This document shows positions 8,434 to 17,548 of a stretch of DNA of 64,000 nt, piece after piece. The translations under genes were made by a program, and so were the position numbers. Position 1 is the first letter of the stretch. Every line of letters starts with the position of its first letter. Origin of the DNA: Rhodobacteraceae bacterium Araon29. GTDB taxonomy: Bacteria; Pseudomonadota; Alphaproteobacteria; Rhodobacterales; Rhodobacteraceae. The DNA lies in assembly GCA_039640505.1 (NCBI GenBank), contig CP046865.1, positions 434,001 to 498,000 of the forward strand, in the 5' to 3' direction. Under the pieces are notes generated by a model. It was not told the origin of the DNA. It saw nothing but the letters and a program-made list of their open reading frames with translations, and did no database searches.

Positions 8434-9648
8434 ATGTTTTTTGATGACTTGGAAACCCGCAATAATGATAAGCGGATCGCTGATATCGCAGAGCAACTGC
8501 CCAAGCAAATTGTCCGGGCAGAAGCACTTTCTGGATATAATGAGGCGTTTCAAGAAGTTGACGCCTCAGCCGTAAAAACACTTTCAGATTTGGCTTTGCT
8601 TCCCGTGCTGCGCAAATCTGTTCTGACCAAAGCCCAAACAGTGGGAAATGTTTTGGGGGGATTTAACGCCCGGAAAATTTCTGATTTTGCGCATATTTTT
8701 CAATCTCCAGGTCCAATCTATGAACCGGGCGGCATCGACAAAGACTGGTGGCGTATGGGGCGTGTCTTGCATGCGCTGGGTATCGGCAAAGGTGACATCG
8801 TGCAAAACTGTTTTGGCTATCACTTAACGCCTGCTGGCTTGATCTTTGAAAGTGGTGCGCGCGCAGTGGGGGCGGCGGTGGTGCCGGCGGGGGTTGGGCA
8901 GACCGAATTACAAGTGCGTGCGGCGGCTGATATCAGTTGCACCGCCTATGCAGGAACGCCCGATTATCTTAAGGTGATCCTTGATAAGGCCGATCAAATG
9001 GGCGAGCGCTTGACGATCACCAAGGCGGCCGTGGGCGGCGGTGCGCTGTTCCCTTCACTAAGGGCTGAATATGCCGATCGCGGGATCACTTGCCTGCAAA
9101 GTTATGCCACGGCCGATCTGGGCAATATCGCTTATGAAAGCCCCGCGATGGAGGGCATGATTGTCGACGAAGGCGTGCTGGTTGAGATCGTCACCCCGGG
9201 CACGGGAAATCCGGTCCCTGAGGGAGAAGTGGGCGAGGTTGTGGTCACGACGCTTAATCCCGACTATCCGTTAATTCGCTTTGCAACCGGGGACTTAAGT
9301 GCTGTTCTGCCGGGCCAAAGCCCCTGCGGGCGCACCAATATGCGGATCAAAGGCTGGATGGGCCGCGCCGATCAAACCACCAAAATCAAAGGCATGTTTG
9401 TGCGCCCTGAACAGGTGGCGGCGCTGGTCGAGGCGCATCCCGAAGTCGAGCGCGCACGGGTCATTGCGCGCCGCGAAGGTGAAATGGATGCCATGACCGT
9501 GCAGATCGAAACTGAGGCCACAGAAGCGGCACATTATGAAACAACCGTAGCCTCAACGCTCAAACTAAAGGGCCAGATTGAGCTTATTCGCCCCGGCGGA
9601 TTGCCCCGCGACGGTCTGGTGATCGAAGATCAACGCAGCTACGATTAA
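8434..9648 (+). CDS. phenylacetate-CoA ligase-like (PaaK family) adenylate-forming enzyme
   Basis: Second CoA ligase of the cluster, 404 aa, resembling PaaK-type aryl-CoA ligases. The core contains the YATADLGNIAYE region (about 228-239), the RFATGDLS hinge motif (about 284-291) and the C-terminal KIKGMFVRPEQV region (about 319-330) that in PaaK enzymes closes over the active site. It is slightly shorter than the roughly 430-aa norm. ATG at 8434 follows a modest GAGCGAG. It lies 125 bases after the LivF gene on the same strand. With the ligase at 1170 it suggests that the imported compound, or a breakdown product of it, is an aromatic or related acid. Substrate not determined. Confidence 0.85.
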   Translation: MFFDDLETRNNDKRIADIAEQLPKQIVRAEALSGYNEAFQEVDASAVKTLSDLALLPVLRKSVLTKAQTVGNVLGGFNARKISDFAHIFQSPGPIYEPGGIDKDWWRMGRVLHALGIGKGDIVQNCFGYHLTPAGLIFESGARAVGAAVVPAGVGQTELQVRAAADISCTAYAGTPDYLKVILDKADQMGERLTITKAAVGGGALFPSLRAEYADRGITCLQSYATADLGNIAYESPAMEGMIVDEGVLVEIVTPGTGNPVPEGEVGEVVVTTLNPDYPLIRFATGDLSAVLPGQSPCGRTNMRIKGWMGRADQTTKIKGMFVRPEQVAALVEAHPEVERARVIARREGEMDAMTVQIETEATEAAHYETTVASTLKLKGQIELIRPGGLPRDGLVIEDQRSYD

Positions 9649-9765
9649 GGCCGAAAATGGCATGTCGGTATTGCGTCGGTATCGCATCATTATCGCGGTG
9701 GTGGGAAATCACCGGTCTTTAGCGCCAAAACCGCTCGTTTTTATGCCGCTGCTGCGCATCCTAAA

Positions 9766-10509
9766 CTACAGCTTTGATTTACGTTCGCTGTATCGCTCTG
9801 TCAGATAACTACGGTTTCCACGGGTCAGCAGTGTGAATTTCATCAACTCTTCCATGACATCAACAATCCGGTCGTAGCGCGGGCTTGGCTTCATACGGCC
9901 GGACCGGTCAAATTCTTTATAGACCGCCGGCACAGAGGATTGGTTTGGGATTGTTAAAAGCCGCATCCAGCGCCCTAAAATACGCAGCTGATTGACCGTG
10001 TTGAAACTTTGCGATCCGCCGCAGACCTGCATCACAGCCAAGGTTTTGCCTTGGGTCGGGCGCACCGCCCCCAGCGATAAGGGGATCCAGTCGATCTGGC
10101 TTTTCATCAGGCCTGTCATTGCGCCGTGCCGTTCGGGCGAGCACCAGACCATGCCATCGCAGTGTATGACCTGCTCGCGCAGCTCAAGCACTTTGGGGTG
10201 CGCATCGCCATCTTTGGTGCCCACCAGTGGCAGGCCGGTGGGATCAAACATAACTGTCTCGGCCCCAAGGCTGCGCAAAATCCGGGCTGCTTCTTCGGTG
10301 ACTTTGCGGCTATATGATTCATCCCTGAGCGATCCATAAAGCAAAAGAATACGCACAGGGTAGGCCCCTGCATCGACATTGAAAAGCCGGTCATGATTGA
10401 TGTCCCTAAAAGCATCCAAGCAGATGTTTGGGTTGGCAATTTGTGGGTTCGCATTGCGGCCGGGGGGGTCGATTTTGGTTACGCCCTTCGTGGAAAAATT
10501 GAAAATCAA
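9766..10509 (-). CDS. arsH: ArsH-family NADPH-dependent FMN reductase
   Basis: Flavoprotein of the ArsH group, up to 247 aa, associated in other bacteria with oxidation of organoarsenicals or quinone reduction. The FMN-binding motif [10 protein letters not shown] and the downstream [10 protein letters not shown] and PFGRPTQGK-type loops are recognisable (here [13 protein letters not shown]). The start is uncertain: the frame opens at TTG 10509 without a clear ribosome binding site, and there is no ATG before the conserved core. No arsR, arsB or arsC gene is in the window, so this is an orphan copy. It is convergent with the PaaK-like gene. Confidence 0.8.
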   Translation of the reverse strand: MIFNFSTKGVTKIDPPGRNANPQIANPNICLDAFRDINHDRLFNVDAGAYPVRILLLYGSLRDESYSRKVTEEAARILRSLGAETVMFDPTGLPLVGTKDGDAHPKVLELREQVIHCDGMVWCSPERHGAMTGLMKSQIDWIPLSLGAVRPTQGKTLAVMQVCGGSQSFNTVNQLRILGRWMRLLTIPNQSSVPAVYKEFDRSGRMKPSPRYDRIVDVMEELMKFTLLTRGNRSYLTERYSERKSKL

Positions 10510-10581
10510 TAAAGCTATAAATTTCTAATGTAATAGCCTGATTGAAATAGGGTAGATCGTCAAGCGGCAAAGCCACCGACC

Positions 10582-11106
10582 TTATATCCTATCTAACCCC
10601 AGCGTGGGATGATCTTTCATCAATGGCAATGCCACTTTCGCGCTTATTTCCCGGTGGGTGAGCCAGCGCCATCCGGTTGGTTCTTGATGGCGGCCCAAGC
10701 GGACCGTGGTGCGCCGGATCAAGTTTAACTTCTCAATATGGCTTAGATCTGTTGGTGTTGCTTGTGAGCCAAGCACCTCGATGATATGTGGCGGCTTTCG
10801 ACGCTGTGCAAAGGCTTGGATCACCGCTTGGGAAAAGCTTTGCGCAGGCGAATGAACCCAAAGGATGCAGCTCTGCATATTCGGCCAAAGTGCCAGATTT
10901 TGCAAAAACCCGTTGGCTGAGGGGACAGAGTGATAATCGAGTTCTACCCGCTGAACCGCGTTGGAAAATGTTAAAAGTTGCGAGTGATGCGACACAAAAC
11001 GGGCGGCGATAACCAGCTCTTTGGGCGGCAGGGCCTGACATAAAGGTGCAAGCATGCCTGTGCCACCAACCACAAGGAACCGCCGCTGCGATGCGTTATT
11101 GGTCAT
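10582..11106 (-). CDS. short Rossmann-fold (SDR-like) protein of unknown function
   Basis: 174 aa. The N-terminus RFLVVGGTGMLAPLCQAL (about residues 9-26) is a nucleotide-binding glycine loop like that of short-chain dehydrogenases. The usual YxxxK catalytic pair is not evident and the protein is much shorter than a 250-aa SDR, ending after one half of the fold. It could be a compact NAD(P)-binding protein. It lies 72 bases upstream of arsH on the same strand, so the two may be cotranscribed. Function not assigned. Confidence 0.65.
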   Translation of the reverse strand: MTNNASQRRFLVVGGTGMLAPLCQALPPKELVIAARFVSHHSQLLTFSNAVQRVELDYHSVPSANGFLQNLALWPNMQSCILWVHSPAQSFSQAVIQAFAQRRKPPHIIEVLGSQATPTDLSHIEKLNLIRRTTVRLGRHQEPTGWRWLTHREISAKVALPLMKDHPTLGLDRI

Positions 11107-11343
11107 AATAAAGCCCGCTCAATTGATCGAGAGAACGGCTTGGATGATTACGGGGTGACATGGTTAAAATATATTTCTGTTCACCAAAATGGGTGGTTTG
11201 TAAGGATTCCATAAGTAGTATCGCTTTGAATTAGAGACACGCTAACTGCCTAGCTCAGCCAAAGCAAGCTCAGCAGAGCAGCGGATGAAAGGCGGCTTAG
11301 CGCGAGTTTCTAACGCGGTTTTATACCAAAGCCAGATCGGTTC

Positions 11344-12585
11344 TTATCGTTTATACCGCTGCGGATCATAGGGGCGTATATCCATATTCGGAGATCGCTG
11401 ATCGATAATATCCGCGATTAGGCGGCCGGTTTTGGGCCCGGCTGTCAGGCCAATGTGCTGATGACCGAAAGCGGTGAAAATGCCGCTTTTCCCAAGTTCG
11501 CCAATCAGTGGCAGGCTGTCGGGGGTCGAGGGGCGAAACCCCATCCATTCTTCGGTGGACCCATAGCGCAACTGCGGGAAAGCTTCGGCAACACGGCGCC
11601 GCAGCAGCTTGATCGGCGCTTTGCTTGGGCCAAGCTCAATACCGCCTAATTCCACCGTCCCAGCGCAGCGCAGCCCATCGCTCATCGGGGTGACACCGAA
11701 CTTTCCAGTGGTCATCATCATTGGGTTGCGCGGTATTTGAGAGGGATTTTTATAGATCACATGATAGCCGCGCTCGGCCTCAAGCGGCACATTAAGCCCT
11801 AACTTGCCCATCAAAGCGCGCGACCAGATACCGGCGGTGACCACGATCTTTTCACATTCAAACCGTCCCTGATCGGTGAGCACAGCTTGGGTTTTATCGC
11901 CGCTGCGCTCAAAATCCTGTACCTTTGTTTGGAGGAACTTCCCCCCCATATCGGCAAATACTGCTGCCAGTTCGGTGATATAGCCAAGCGGATTTAGGAT
12001 ATGGCCTTGACCTTTGAGCACCGCCAGGCAGCTGATTGCCGGTCCTAAGATCGGTTCACGCTCTCGCACGGCAGCGCCTGTAATTACCTCGGGGATAATC
12101 CCAGCGGCTTTTTTCATCGCCCAGCTATAGGCATCACCCTCAAAGGCCGAGTGATTTCGATAGGCGTAACTAAAGGCGCTGTCGGCAATCCAGTTTTCGG
12201 CAGATGTGCCTTTGGCCATAGCTTTGTGTTGATCCACCGCATCACTGATAAGCGGGATTAGGGCTTCGGTGATTGCGCGGGATTTATCGGCTGCAGCATG
12301 CGGCAGAAATTGGGCCAGCCATGGTGCCAGTTTGGGCAGATAGCGCCATTTGACAAAAAGCGGGCTCATCGGGTCGATCAGATAGCGCGGGATATGCCGC
12401 CAAAGTCCGGGCTCGGTCACCGGCACAATCGCCCATTGCGCCAACAGGCCCGCATTGCCAAAAGACGCCCCTGTGCCCGGTGCGTTTTGATCAATGAGCA
12501 TCACCTCATGACCAGAGCGGCGCAGCCAGAGCGCGGTCGAAACCCCGCAGATACCGGCCCCGATAACAATGATTGGTTTTGCCAT
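11344..12585 (-). CDS. FAD-dependent D-amino acid dehydrogenase-like oxidoreductase (DadA family)
   Basis: Flavoenzyme of the DAO/DadA superfamily, 413 aa from ATG 12585, which follows AGGATG at a proper distance. The FAD-binding loop IIVIGAGICGVSTALWL is at the N-terminus and a C-terminal GFRPSTPDSLPLIGELG plus GHQHIGLT region completes the FAD fold. Such enzymes oxidise D-amino acids or secondary amines and pass electrons to the respiratory chain. The frame extends upstream to 12651, but that segment contains a second copy of the bases around the start (see the repeat at 12575-12633). The substrate is not known; no racemase gene is adjacent. Confidence 0.85.
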   Translation of the reverse strand: MAKPIIVIGAGICGVSTALWLRRSGHEVMLIDQNAPGTGASFGNAGLLAQWAIVPVTEPGLWRHIPRYLIDPMSPLFVKWRYLPKLAPWLAQFLPHAAADKSRAITEALIPLISDAVDQHKAMAKGTSAENWIADSAFSYAYRNHSAFEGDAYSWAMKKAAGIIPEVITGAAVREREPILGPAISCLAVLKGQGHILNPLGYITELAAVFADMGGKFLQTKVQDFERSGDKTQAVLTDQGRFECEKIVVTAGIWSRALMGKLGLNVPLEAERGYHVIYKNPSQIPRNPMMMTTGKFGVTPMSDGLRCAGTVELGGIELGPSKAPIKLLRRRVAEAFPQLRYGSTEEWMGFRPSTPDSLPLIGELGKSGIFTAFGHQHIGLTAGPKTGRLIADIIDQRSPNMDIRPYDPQRYKR

Positions 12586-12633
12586 CTTACAACATCCTGA
12601 ATTTATCCAAGATAGATCAGGTTTTGCCATCTT
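12575..12633. repeat. short direct repeat around the start of the DadA-like gene
   Basis: The 14-mer GGTTTTGCCATCTT occurs at 12575-12588 and again at 12620-12633. On the minus strand each copy encodes the same KMAKP stretch in frame, so there are two candidate ATG starts. Only the inner one (12585) has a convincing ribosome binding site. It looks like a small tandem duplication of the gene's 5' end. Confidence 0.5.
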
Positions 12634-12756
12634 GGTAAATTGGTTTTTCACTGCCTTTCAGAAGCTGGTATAGGCCTCAGCCGGCCATCCGAGTACAGGC
12701 TCTGACTGGACAAATCGGTATCTATGTGAAAGAGCATGCGGCAATAGGAGAGCTTT

Positions 12757-14085
12757 ATGACCATCACTCGTTTTGCCCCATCGCCGACCGGCTATTTGCA
12801 TGTGGGAAATATGCGTCCGGCATTGATGAATTATCTGATCACCCGCAAAGTGGGCGGTACGTTTATCCTGCGCATTGATGATACAGACCCCGAGCGGTCG
12901 AAAGACGAATATGTCCATGCGATTAAAGAGGATTTGACATGGCTTGGTCTGCAATGGGACCGGATTGAGCGCCAATCTGAGCGGCTTGCACAATATGACG
13001 CTGCTGCCGACAAGCTGCGCGAGATGGGACTTTTATACGAATGTTTTGAAACCCCGACCGAGCTTGACCTAAAGCGCAAAAAACAGCTCAACATGGGCAA
13101 GCCGCCGGTTTATGACCGCGCGGCGCTTAAGTTGAGCGATGCGGAAAAAGACGCGCTGCGGGCCGAACGCGGCCAAGGCCATTGGCGGTTCAAGCTTGAC
13201 CCCACGCGGATTGAATGGGCCGATGGCATATTGGGCGATATTTCAATTGATGCGTCGAGTGTTTCCGATCCGGTGCTGATCCGCGGTGATGGCCAATATC
13301 TTTATACACTGGCCTCAGTGGTGGATGATGTGGAAATGGGCATCACCAATGTGGTGCGCGGATCGGACCATGTGACCAACACAGCTACCCAAATTCAGAT
13401 GATCCGCGCTTTGGGCGGAGCAGTGCCGCAGTTTGCCCACCATTCGTTGCTGACAGGACCGCAGGGCGAAGCGCTGTCAAAGCGGCTTGGCACTTTGGCG
13501 CTGCGCGACATGCGCGCGCGCGGCATTGCACCGGAAGCTTTGGCCAGTTTGATGGCACGGCTTGGATCAAGCCAGCCGGTTGAATTGCGCGATGATCTTG
13601 GGGAATTGGCCGCGGGCTTTGAGCTGTCGCAGTTCGGCTCGGCGCCGACAAAATTCGATGTAGAAGACCTAATGCCTCTCACCGCGCGGCATTTGCAAAA
13701 CCTGCCGCTTGAGGCGGTGGCCAATGCGGTTGCAGCAGCAGGTGTGCCGGATGCGCTGGCAGAAAACTTCTGGAAGGTCACACGCGATAATATTAGCACG
13801 CTGAATGATCTGGCCGCTTGGTGGGAGCTCTTTTCACAGGGCGCAGAGCCGGTGGTGGCCGGCGAAGACCGCGATTTTGTGGATCAAGCGCTTGCGCTAT
13901 TGCCTGATGGCCCGTTTGATGATGGCACATGGTCTGCTTGGACCGCCGAAGTGAAAGCCGCCAGTGGACGTAAGGGAAAATCGCTGTTCATGCCGCTTCG
14001 CCTTGCATTGACAGGTCAGGCGCACGGGCCTGATATGGCGTCGGTGATGCCTTTGTTGCAGGTGATCAAAGCCAAAAATGGCTAA
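12757..14085 (+). CDS. gltX: glutamate--tRNA ligase
   Basis: Class I aminoacyl-tRNA synthetase, 442 aa, charging tRNA with glutamate in the cytosol. The HIGH-type signature is PTGYLHVGN (residues 9-17) and the KMSKS-type loop is EALSKRLG near residue 238. AGGAGAG precedes ATG 12757. The length fits the shorter of the two GltX paralogues that many alphaproteobacteria carry; one paralogue often charges tRNA-Gln with glutamate for later amidation. The last 4 bases overlap the convergent DUF1244 gene. Confidence 0.95.
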   Translation: MTITRFAPSPTGYLHVGNMRPALMNYLITRKVGGTFILRIDDTDPERSKDEYVHAIKEDLTWLGLQWDRIERQSERLAQYDAAADKLREMGLLYECFETPTELDLKRKKQLNMGKPPVYDRAALKLSDAEKDALRAERGQGHWRFKLDPTRIEWADGILGDISIDASSVSDPVLIRGDGQYLYTLASVVDDVEMGITNVVRGSDHVTNTATQIQMIRALGGAVPQFAHHSLLTGPQGEALSKRLGTLALRDMRARGIAPEALASLMARLGSSQPVELRDDLGELAAGFELSQFGSAPTKFDVEDLMPLTARHLQNLPLEAVANAVAAAGVPDALAENFWKVTRDNISTLNDLAAWWELFSQGAEPVVAGEDRDFVDQALALLPDGPFDDGTWSAWTAEVKAASGRKGKSLFMPLRLALTGQAHGPDMASVMPLLQVIKAKNG

Positions 14086-14399
14086 TCACCCTTTGAGCCA
14101 ACATTTTCTTCAAAGGCCTTGTCGAAGGCCGCCTCTTGCGTGGGCTTTGCCTCGGTCTGATATTTGGTTTTCCACTCGTCCATGGTCATGCCGTAAAATG
14201 CCTCACGCGCAGCCTCTTTCGACATCTCGATGCCTTTGTCTGCTGCCGCTTCCTGATACCAGCGCGACAGGCAATTGCGGCAAAATCCGGCTAGGTTCAT
14301 CAGGTCGATATTTTGCACGTCCGTGCGTTTTTCCATCAAATGGCTGCGCAGCGCGCGAAACGCGGCGGCTTCAAGTTCAAGTTGGGTTTGCCTATCCAT
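14082..14399 (-). CDS. DUF1244 family protein
   Basis: Small conserved alphaproteobacterial protein, 105 aa, of unknown role. It has the family core NLAGFCRNCLSRWYQEAA (about residues 36-53), with two cysteines that could bind metal or form a disulphide, followed by EAFYGMTMDEWKTKYQ. It is convergent with gltX (4-base overlap) and lies just downstream of the N-formylglutamate amidohydrolase-like gene on the same strand, 24 bases away, so the two are probably one transcript. Confidence 0.88.
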   Translation of the reverse strand: MDRQTQLELEAAAFRALRSHLMEKRTDVQNIDLMNLAGFCRNCLSRWYQEAAADKGIEMSKEAAREAFYGMTMDEWKTKYQTEAKPTQEAAFDKAFEENVGSKGD

Positions 14400-14423
14400 C
14401 TGCGTCTCCTGTTGACATGACCC

Positions 14424-15164
14424 TTAAACAGATAACCCCTTCAGCGTGTCTTGCAAGATAGGGGCAAGCCGTGCGGCCCATTTTTGTTGATCTTCTGGCG
14501 CGGCAATCAGATCATTGCGCAACTCAATCAGCGCGTTCAAGCGGCCATGCTGCAACGCATGCCGGTCGATTGCATCACCGGGCAGATCGCCGCGGTAAGG
14601 TTGGTTATCGCCCACGCAAAGATCGCTTTCGCGGTGCAGCCGTGCCAGCAGCGGGTCGGTAAAGCGGCGATCCTCGGCAGACAGGACGCCGATTTGCCAA
14701 GGGCGCATCGGTTTGGTTTTCAGTTGCGGGGTAAAAGAATGAATGGATAGGATCACCGGATCATCAAGCGCGGCCGCAGTCGTTGCGATAGCACGGTGAT
14801 AGGGTCGGTGAAATGCCTTTAGCCGTCGCTCTTTTTCGGTATCATCCGCATATCTGTTGGCGTCAATAATTGTCCCATCATAGAGCTTCATCAGCAAGGT
14901 TGGGTCATCTTCGCCCCTGTTGGGATCAATCACCAAACGGGAAAAATTTGAACACACCACAGGGGCCTTTAGGATAGTGCCAAGCGTCCGCGCCACGCCC
15001 TTGGCCCCGATATCATAGGCAATATGGCGCTGCATATCTGCCGCAGCAATGCCCAATGTTCCCCCGTTCACCGTATCAGGGACAACATTTGTTGCATGAT
15101 CACAGATCACCAACCACTGTGATTTTGCGGCGGCATTAATAATCTCATAGGGCTGATATGTCAT
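14424..15164 (-). CDS. N-formylglutamate amidohydrolase family protein
   Basis: 246 aa, FGase superfamily (HutG-like), zinc-type hydrolases cleaving N-formylglutamate or related N-formyl/acyl amino acids. Conserved regions include VICDHATNVVP (about 17-27), NFSRLVIDPNRGEDDPTL, FHRPYHRAI and SIHSFTPQ. ATG 15164 follows AAAGGTG at a good distance; an extension of the frame to 15236 lacks a ribosome binding site. No other histidine-degradation gene is present, so the physiological substrate may differ from that of HutG. Divergent from pyk. Confidence 0.85.
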   Translation of the reverse strand: MTYQPYEIINAAAKSQWLVICDHATNVVPDTVNGGTLGIAAADMQRHIAYDIGAKGVARTLGTILKAPVVCSNFSRLVIDPNRGEDDPTLLMKLYDGTIIDANRYADDTEKERRLKAFHRPYHRAIATTAAALDDPVILSIHSFTPQLKTKPMRPWQIGVLSAEDRRFTDPLLARLHRESDLCVGDNQPYRGDLPGDAIDRHALQHGRLNALIELRNDLIAAPEDQQKWAARLAPILQDTLKGLSV

Positions 15165-15314
15165 AGAGGTGACACCTTTTTTGCTCATTACATAGATCAG
15201 TTGTACGCAAAATGGAAATGGTGCATAAGCGCCCATGTTATCGCTAACAATATCACCGGTGGTTTAAACCAGCCCGTTTGTGCTATCCGTTAGGAAGTTG
15301 AAAAGGAACAGTAA

Positions 15315-16760
15315 ATGAGACGCCACCGCAATGTAAAAATAGTTGCAACGCTTGGCCCCGCATCCGACAGTTATGATACAATCCGCGCCCTGCACGAAGC
15401 GGGGGCAGATGTGTTCCGGCTTAATATGAGCCATGGAGCGCATGATGAGATTGCCAACCGGCACCGTACAATCCGTCAGGTAGAAGAAGATCTTGGTAGC
15501 CCGATTGGAATTCTGGCAGATTTACAGGGACCAAAATTGCGGGTTGGTGAATTTGCCAATGGCGAAGAAGAATTGGTTGAGGGTGCCTCTTTTAGGCTGG
15601 ATCTTGACGATACCGCAGGCTCAATTGAGCGCGTGCAACTGCCGCATAAGGAAATATTCTCAGTCCTTAAGCCGGGCGCACATTTGCTGGTCAATGATGG
15701 TAAAATCCGGCTTAAAGTTGACCAATGCGGTTCGGATTTTGCCAACTGCACCGTTGTAACCGGTGGGACTATTTCCAACCGCAAAGGCGTCAATGTGCCC
15801 GATGTTGTGCTGCCTTTGGCGGCGCTATCTGAAAAAGACCGCAAAGATCTTGAATTTGTCTGCGACCTTGGCGTTGACTGGCTGGCGCTTTCCTTTGTGC
15901 AGCGGCCCGAAGATTTACTTGAAGCGCGTGAACTTGCCCGTGGCCGCGCCGCGATCCTATCCAAGATTGAAAAGCCTGCGGCAGTGGACCGGTTCGATGA
16001 TATTCTAAACGTCTCGGACGGTATTATGGTGGCGCGCGGCGATCTTGGTGTCGAACTGCCGGTGCAAAACGTGCCGCCCATTCAAAAACGTCTGGTACGC
16101 AAATGCCGTGCAGCCGCAAAGCCAGTGATTGTTGCCACCCAAATGCTCGAATCGATGATCGATAGCCCAATGCCAACGCGGGCTGAAGTATCGGATGTGG
16201 CCACGGCGATTTATGAAGGCGCCGATGCGATTATGCTTTCTGCCGAATCTGCCGCCGGCAGCTATCCTGTGGAAGCGGTGACAACCATGGACAATGTGGC
16301 GGTCGAGGTGGAAAGCGACACTAATTATACCGAAATTATCGAGGCTTCGCGCTCGGCCAAACGGCAGTCAGTGGCCGATGGAATTGTCGCTGCCGCGCGT
16401 GAAATTGCGGAAACCACCGATATCAAAGTGATCTGCTGTTATACCCAGTCCGGTACAACAGCGCTTTTGACCGCGCGCGAGCGGCCTAGGGTACCGATTA
16501 TTGCCATGACGCCGTTGAACGGTACGGCGCGCCGATTAGCGTTATCTTGGGGCATTAACTGTGTTCAATCCCAGCCGAAGCAGCGCTTTAAAGAAGCTGT
16601 GGTCAGCGCCGTGCGCGCCGCCCTAGCCGAGGGCTATGCCACGGCAAGCGATCAGGTGGTGATTACCGCTGGAGTGCCGTTTAATATTCCCGGCACCACA
16701 AATATCCTGCGGGTTGCGCCCTGCGACGAGCGGATGATCTACGCCACAGACCCCGATTAA
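15315..16760 (+). CDS. pyk: pyruvate kinase
   Basis: Glycolytic enzyme making pyruvate and ATP from phosphoenolpyruvate; 481 aa, full length. The N-terminus has KIVATLGPAS and FRLNMSHG, the active-site motif SKIEKPAAVDRFDDI lies near residues 215-229, and MVARGDLGVELP and VIVATQMLESMI follow. AAGGA precedes ATG 15315. The C-terminal allosteric domain ends normally. It is upstream of rpmI with a 116-base gap. Confidence 0.96.
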   Translation: MRRHRNVKIVATLGPASDSYDTIRALHEAGADVFRLNMSHGAHDEIANRHRTIRQVEEDLGSPIGILADLQGPKLRVGEFANGEEELVEGASFRLDLDDTAGSIERVQLPHKEIFSVLKPGAHLLVNDGKIRLKVDQCGSDFANCTVVTGGTISNRKGVNVPDVVLPLAALSEKDRKDLEFVCDLGVDWLALSFVQRPEDLLEARELARGRAAILSKIEKPAAVDRFDDILNVSDGIMVARGDLGVELPVQNVPPIQKRLVRKCRAAAKPVIVATQMLESMIDSPMPTRAEVSDVATAIYEGADAIMLSAESAAGSYPVEAVTTMDNVAVEVESDTNYTEIIEASRSAKRQSVADGIVAAAREIAETTDIKVICCYTQSGTTALLTARERPRVPIIAMTPLNGTARRLALSWGINCVQSQPKQRFKEAVVSAVRAALAEGYATASDQVVITAGVPFNIPGTTNILRVAPCDERMIYATDPD

Positions 16761-16813
16761 GCCAGTTTTTACTTGCGCTTTGCCCCGAGCCGACCTATAC
16801 GGCAGCTCTTATT

Positions 16814-16846
16814 GCGCGTCCGGCCGAAGGGCATGCCGAGTCGCGC
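16814..16846 (+). promoter_or_regulatory. nested hairpin in the rpmI leader, possible L20 autoregulation element
   Basis: GCGCG (16814-16818) pairs with CGCGC (16842-16846), and inside it CGGC (16821-16824) pairs with GCCG (16835-16838), giving a two-part stem with small internal loops just upstream of rpmI. In several bacteria L20 binds the rpmI-rplT leader and represses translation. Whether this structure does so is inference; similarity to a known leader family was not tested. Confidence 0.3.
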
Positions 16847-16876
16847 GGGAACCGACCCAAAGAATAGGAGACGGAA

Positions 16877-17077
16877 ATGCCTAAGATGAAGACCAAATCG
16901 AGCTGCAAAAAGCGGTTCAAGGTGACTGCCAGCGGCCGTGTGAAATCCGCACAAGCCGGTAAGCGTCACGGAATGATCAAACGCTCAACCAAATTCATCC
17001 GCAATGCACGCGGTACAACAGTCATGTCGACGCCTGATGAAAAAATCATCAAGTCGATGATGCCGTATTCGCGATAG
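16877..17077 (+). CDS. rpmI: 50S ribosomal protein L35
   Basis: 66 aa, highly basic, with the usual L35 start [17 protein letters not shown] and the internal [21 protein letters not shown] precedes ATG 16877. It is followed 13 bases later by rplT, the conserved pair. infC, which often precedes it, is not here. Confidence 0.97.
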   Translation: MPKMKTKSSCKKRFKVTASGRVKSAQAGKRHGMIKRSTKFIRNARGTTVMSTPDEKIIKSMMPYSR

Positions 17078-17090
17078 GAGGGTTTGAAAT

Positions 17091-17453
17091 ATGTCACGCG
17101 TTAAAGGGGGCACAGTTACCCACGCCCGCCACAAGAAAATCGTCAAGCAAGCCAAAGGCTATTATGGCCGCCGTAAAAACACCTTTAAGGTGGCGGCGCA
17201 GGCTGTTGACAAAGCCAATCAATACGCTACCCGCGACCGTCACAACCGCAAGCGCAATTTCCGTGCGCTGTGGATCCAGCGGATCAATGCGGCCGTGCGC
17301 AGCCATGATGAGGCTTTGACCTATTCACGGTTCATCAATGGATTGAACTTGGCCGGTGTTGAAGTTGACCGCAAAGTTCTGGCCGATCTGGCCGTGCATG
17401 AGCCCGAAGCATTTGCTACGATTGTTGATCAGGCGAAAGCGGCTCTAGCTTAA
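17091..17453 (+). CDS. rplT: 50S ribosomal protein L20
   Basis: 120 aa, basic; RNA-binding and assembly protein of the large subunit. It begins [16 protein letters not shown] and contains the family stretch [21 protein letters not shown] precedes ATG 17091. It ends the rpmI-rplT operon, with a strong terminator 22 bases downstream. Confidence 0.97.
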   Translation: MSRVKGGTVTHARHKKIVKQAKGYYGRRKNTFKVAAQAVDKANQYATRDRHNRKRNFRALWIQRINAAVRSHDEALTYSRFINGLNLAGVEVDRKVLADLAVHEPEAFATIVDQAKAALA

Positions 17454-17474
17454 TAATCCATAAAATTCTGTAAG

Positions 17475-17507
17475 AAAGCTGCCCATGATTTCTGGGCAGC
17501 TTTTTTT
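17475..17507 (+). terminator. Rho-independent terminator after rplT
   Basis: AAAGCTGCCCA (17475-17485) pairs with TGGGCAGCTTT (17493-17503) around a 7-base loop, and the T-run continues to 17507. It separates rplT from pheS. Confidence 0.93.
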
Positions 17508-17548
17508 ATGAATATTTTGTGGCTGAAGAAAATTATTTTCGAGATTAC

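Noticed and set aside
9649-9765. Possible terminator between the PaaK-like gene and arsH
   Set aside because: Only a 5-bp stem (CGGTG/CACCG) without a T-run was found, too weak to call.
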